Below, in pieces: positions 5,953 through 8,136 of a DNA stretch of 8,136 nucleotides (the stretch's first letter is position 1; every line of letters starts with the position of its first letter). The stretch is from an uncultured Parasphingopyxis sp. GTDB lineage: Bacteria; Pseudomonadota; Alphaproteobacteria; Sphingomonadales; Sphingomonadaceae. Made by a program: the position numbers and the translations under genes. The notes beneath the pieces are model-generated. The model was given only the letters and a program-made list of their open reading frames with translations. It was not told where the DNA came from and searched no databases. The stretch spans positions 1-8,136 of the forward strand of contig CAJQMX010000045.1 of assembly GCA_905479515.1 (NCBI GenBank), written 5' to 3'.

Positions 5953-7688
5953 AGCATGACACAGCACTCGTTACGATAAGCGATCTCTCCAAGCAATTTG
6001 AGAACGCTAATATTCCCGCGATTTCGGATCATACGAGTCAAATTAAACCGGGAAGAGTGACGGGTCTGGTTGGACCAGATGGTGCCGGGAAAACAACTCT
6101 CCTGCGCCTCATTTCTGGTCTTTTGCGGCCGAGTGAAGGCAAACTGGAAGTTTGCGGCTTTGATCCTTTAAAGGAGCCCAATGCGGTTCACGAGGTTGTT
6201 GCCTATATGCCCCAGCGCTTTGGCCTCTATGACGATCTTACTGTCTTTGAAAATCTCAATTTGTACGCTGATTTGAGGTCAGTAACCGGGCCGCAGCGCG
6301 CTGCCACTTTTGAGCGACTGTTGGAGTTTACTGGTCTGAGGCCGTTCACAAAGCGCCTGGCAGGCGCATTATCTGGGGGAATGAAACAGAAACTTGGGAT
6401 CGCATGTGCTTTGATCAAAACGCCTCGCCTGCTTTTGCTCGACGAGCCAAGTGTTGGTGTCGATCCTTTGTCACGGCGGGAATTGTGGCAAATGGTCTAC
6501 GAATTGGTCGATCAGGGAATTGGTGTGATCTGGAGTACAGCCTATCTGGACGAGGCGGAACGCTGCACTTCAGTCATGCTGCTCAATGAAGGAAAACTTA
6601 TATATGATGGTCCGCCGGACGCACTTACGGACCGAGTTCAAGGACGAGCCTTTCTCTTAAGCAACATAGGAGGAGACAGAAGGTTAGTACTAGCCCGCGC
6701 TCTGGAAAACAGAGCTGTTTTGGACGGCGTCATTCAGGGGCGAAATATTCGTATCGTAACTGCAAAGGGAGCGATAACGCCTTTGCCATCGGATTTATCA
6801 GCAGGCGAAGCCGCTTTTATGGCTTCCACACCGCCTCGCTTTGAAGATGCTTTCATGGACCTCATGGGCGGCGGCCAAAAACAGCCCTCGCCCTTTTTGA
6901 AATTACAATCGACTAATGTGCACCAAAACGAAATTGCCGTTGAAGCAATGGGACTAACCCGCCGTTTCGGTGATTTTACGGCCACAGACAACATAAGTTT
7001 CGAAGTGAAACGCGGGGAAATATATGGTTTGATAGGACCCAATGGAGCTGGCAAATCGACCACCTTCAAGATGCTATGCGGTCTCTTACGTCCCTCGGAA
7101 GGTCTTGCACGTGTTGCCGGTATGGACTTGCAGAAGGCACCGAGCAAAGCCCGCGCACGCCTGGGTTATATGGCGCAGAAATTTTCCTTATATGGTGATC
7201 TGAGTGTGAGCCAAAATATGGACTTTTTCGCTGGAATCTATGGGTTGACTGGGAAGAAGCGCCGTGAGGCGATCGATAGGCTCGTCTCGACTTTTGGCCT
7301 GGATTCCTATTTGGAAACAAACGCAATCATGTTGCCATTGGGTTATAAGCAGCGACTTGCTTTGGCATGTGCCGTCTTACACGAACCTGACGTGTTGTTT
7401 CTGGATGAACCGACGTCCGGCGTTGATCCCCTGACGCGCCGGGAATTCTGGTCACACATTAATGCGATGGTCGCAAATGGCGTTACCGTCGTTGTAACCA
7501 CACATTTTTTGGAAGAAGCAGAATATTGCGACCGCATGGCGCTAATTTATCGCGGACGAATGATCGCTGCTGGCGCTCCCGATGAGCTGAAAGCCAGTGC
7601 ACGTTCAGAAGATATTCCAGAGCCGACACTAGAAGATGCTTTCATCGCGCTGGTGGAAAAAGACGACCGCCAGAGAGAACAGACTTGA
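5949..7688 (+). CDS. ybhF: Double-domain ABC transporter ATPase of a YbhGFSR-type exporter
   Basis: Cytoplasmic ATPase of 579 residues with two fused nucleotide-binding domains, driving the ABC-2 permeases encoded next. Length and sequence agree closely with E. coli YbhF as I recall it. Domain 1: Walker A GPDGAGKTT (42-50), signature LSGGMKQ (141-147), Walker B ending D165-E166, and Ala198 at the H-loop position (W-S-T-A-Y-L-D-E-A-E). Domain 2: Walker A GPNGAGKST (363-371), an altered signature LPLGYKQ (462-468), Walker B ending D486-E487, and a normal H-loop His519. Pairing each Walker A with the other domain's signature gives one canonical and one degenerate ATP site. The start is a GTG in a GTGA overlap with the ybhG stop; the nearby ATG at 5956 is out of frame. 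The stop again overlaps the next gene by 4 bases (TTGA). Confidence 0.94.
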   Translation: MKHDTALVTISDLSKQFENANIPAISDHTSQIKPGRVTGLVGPDGAGKTTLLRLISGLLRPSEGKLEVCGFDPLKEPNAVHEVVAYMPQRFGLYDDLTVFENLNLYADLRSVTGPQRAATFERLLEFTGLRPFTKRLAGALSGGMKQKLGIACALIKTPRLLLLDEPSVGVDPLSRRELWQMVYELVDQGIGVIWSTAYLDEAERCTSVMLLNEGKLIYDGPPDALTDRVQGRAFLLSNIGGDRRLVLARALENRAVLDGVIQGRNIRIVTAKGAITPLPSDLSAGEAAFMASTPPRFEDAFMDLMGGGQKQPSPFLKLQSTNVHQNEIAVEAMGLTRRFGDFTATDNISFEVKRGEIYGLIGPNGAGKSTTFKMLCGLLRPSEGLARVAGMDLQKAPSKARARLGYMAQKFSLYGDLSVSQNMDFFAGIYGLTGKKRREAIDRLVSTFGLDSYLETNAIMLPLGYKQRLALACAVLHEPDVLFLDEPTSGVDPLTRREFWSHINAMVANGVTVVVTTHFLEEAEYCDRMALIYRGRMIAAGAPDELKASARSEDIPEPTLEDAFIALVEKDDRQREQT

Positions 7689-8136
7689 GCCGCCGTTTTT
7701 TCCCTCTGCCAGTCTCCATGACACGGATGGTCGGGCTAACCCGGAAGGAAACTCTTCAAGTTTTGCGGGATCCCAGCACGATAATGATTGCAGTCATATT
7801 ACCTCTCCTGCTGTTGTTTCTATTTGGATATGGCGTAACATTTGACCCCCGATCATTTAATGTTGGCTTAGTGATCGAACAACCAACGGCTGAAACAGGA
7901 AGTTTTAAGGCGTCTCTAGAAAATTCACGATTTTTCCAAGTGGAAACCAGCCGTGATCGGCGCTTCTTCGAACAAGATCTCGTCGCCGGTCGTCTCAATG
8001 GAATCATTATACTAAGAGAAGATTTTGCGCGGGTTGTTTATCGCGCCGATACAGCGCCTATACAGGTCATTGTCGATGGTAGTGATCCCAACACCGCTTA
8101 TCTTGTTAACAATTATGTACAGCTCCTCTGGGCGAA
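7685..8136 (+). CDS. ybhS: ABC-2 type permease, YbhS-like, 3' partial
   Basis: The first 150 codons of an inner-membrane permease; the frame stays open to the window end. It begins with a short basic cytoplasmic part containing L-T-R-K-E-T-L-Q-V-L-R-D-P-S, the conserved lead-in of this family, then a membrane helix at about 32-50 (I-A-V-I-L-P-L-L-L-L-F-L-F-G-Y-G), then the large extracytoplasmic domain with A-G-R-L-N-G-I-I-I-L and I-Q-V-I-V-D-G-S-D-P-N-T-A. These match E. coli YbhS as I recall it. The likely start is the TTG at 7685 inside the TTGA overlap with the ybhF stop; an in-frame ATG at 7718 is the alternative and would remove 11 residues. A second permease (YbhR-like) would be expected beyond the window. 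Confidence 0.9.
   Translation, partial: MSRRFFPLPVSMTRMVGLTRKETLQVLRDPSTIMIAVILPLLLLFLFGYGVTFDPRSFNVGLVIEQPTAETGSFKASLENSRFFQVETSRDRRFFEQDLVAGRLNGIIILREDFARVVYRADTAPIQVIVDGSDPNTAYLVNNYVQLLWA

Overview
The window is a tightly packed, single-strand (+) stretch of bacterial chromosome or large replicon with eight protein genes, two of them cut by the window edges. I see no RNA gene, transposase, CRISPR array or gene-free gap longer than 176 bases. The Rieske protein has an alphaproteobacterial-type Tat-like N-terminus (R-R-D-F, then a single anchor ending V-D-S-M-N-P) and the GC content looks moderate. Together these suggest an alphaproteobacterium, possibly a moderate-GC sphingomonad-like lineage; that placement is inference from recalled protein similarity.

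Region 1 (1-4861) looks like a heavy-metal, probably copper, handling cluster. In order it holds: a P1B-type metal ATPase missing its N-terminus, whose membrane metal motif reads Cys-Pro-Asp instead of Cys-Pro-Cys or Cys-Pro-His; a FAD-dependent oxidoreductase of the geranylgeranyl-reductase-like kind with a Cys/His-rich tail; a small two-helix DUF2933 protein ending in eight perfect Gly-His-Gly repeats; an isoprenylcysteine carboxyl methyltransferase (ICMT) family membrane protein that overlaps it by one base; and a full-length Rieske iron-sulfur protein with all cluster ligands, but with no cytochrome b or c1 gene after it.

Region 2 (4954-8136) is an exporter operon that I recognise as the E. 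coli ybhG-ybhF-ybhS type: a HlyD-family membrane fusion protein, a double ABC ATPase, and the first of the expected ABC-2 permeases, which runs off the window. Its genes overlap by 4 bases at both junctions, using GTG and TTG starts, which indicates translational coupling.

The working picture is that the ATPase moves metal out of the cytoplasm, the His-rich and Cys/His-rich proteins bind metal at or near the membrane, and the flavoprotein and Rieske protein supply redox chemistry, while the ABC exporter is a separate efflux unit next door. The functional link between the redox proteins and metal transport is inference from gene order only. No regulator gene lies in the window.
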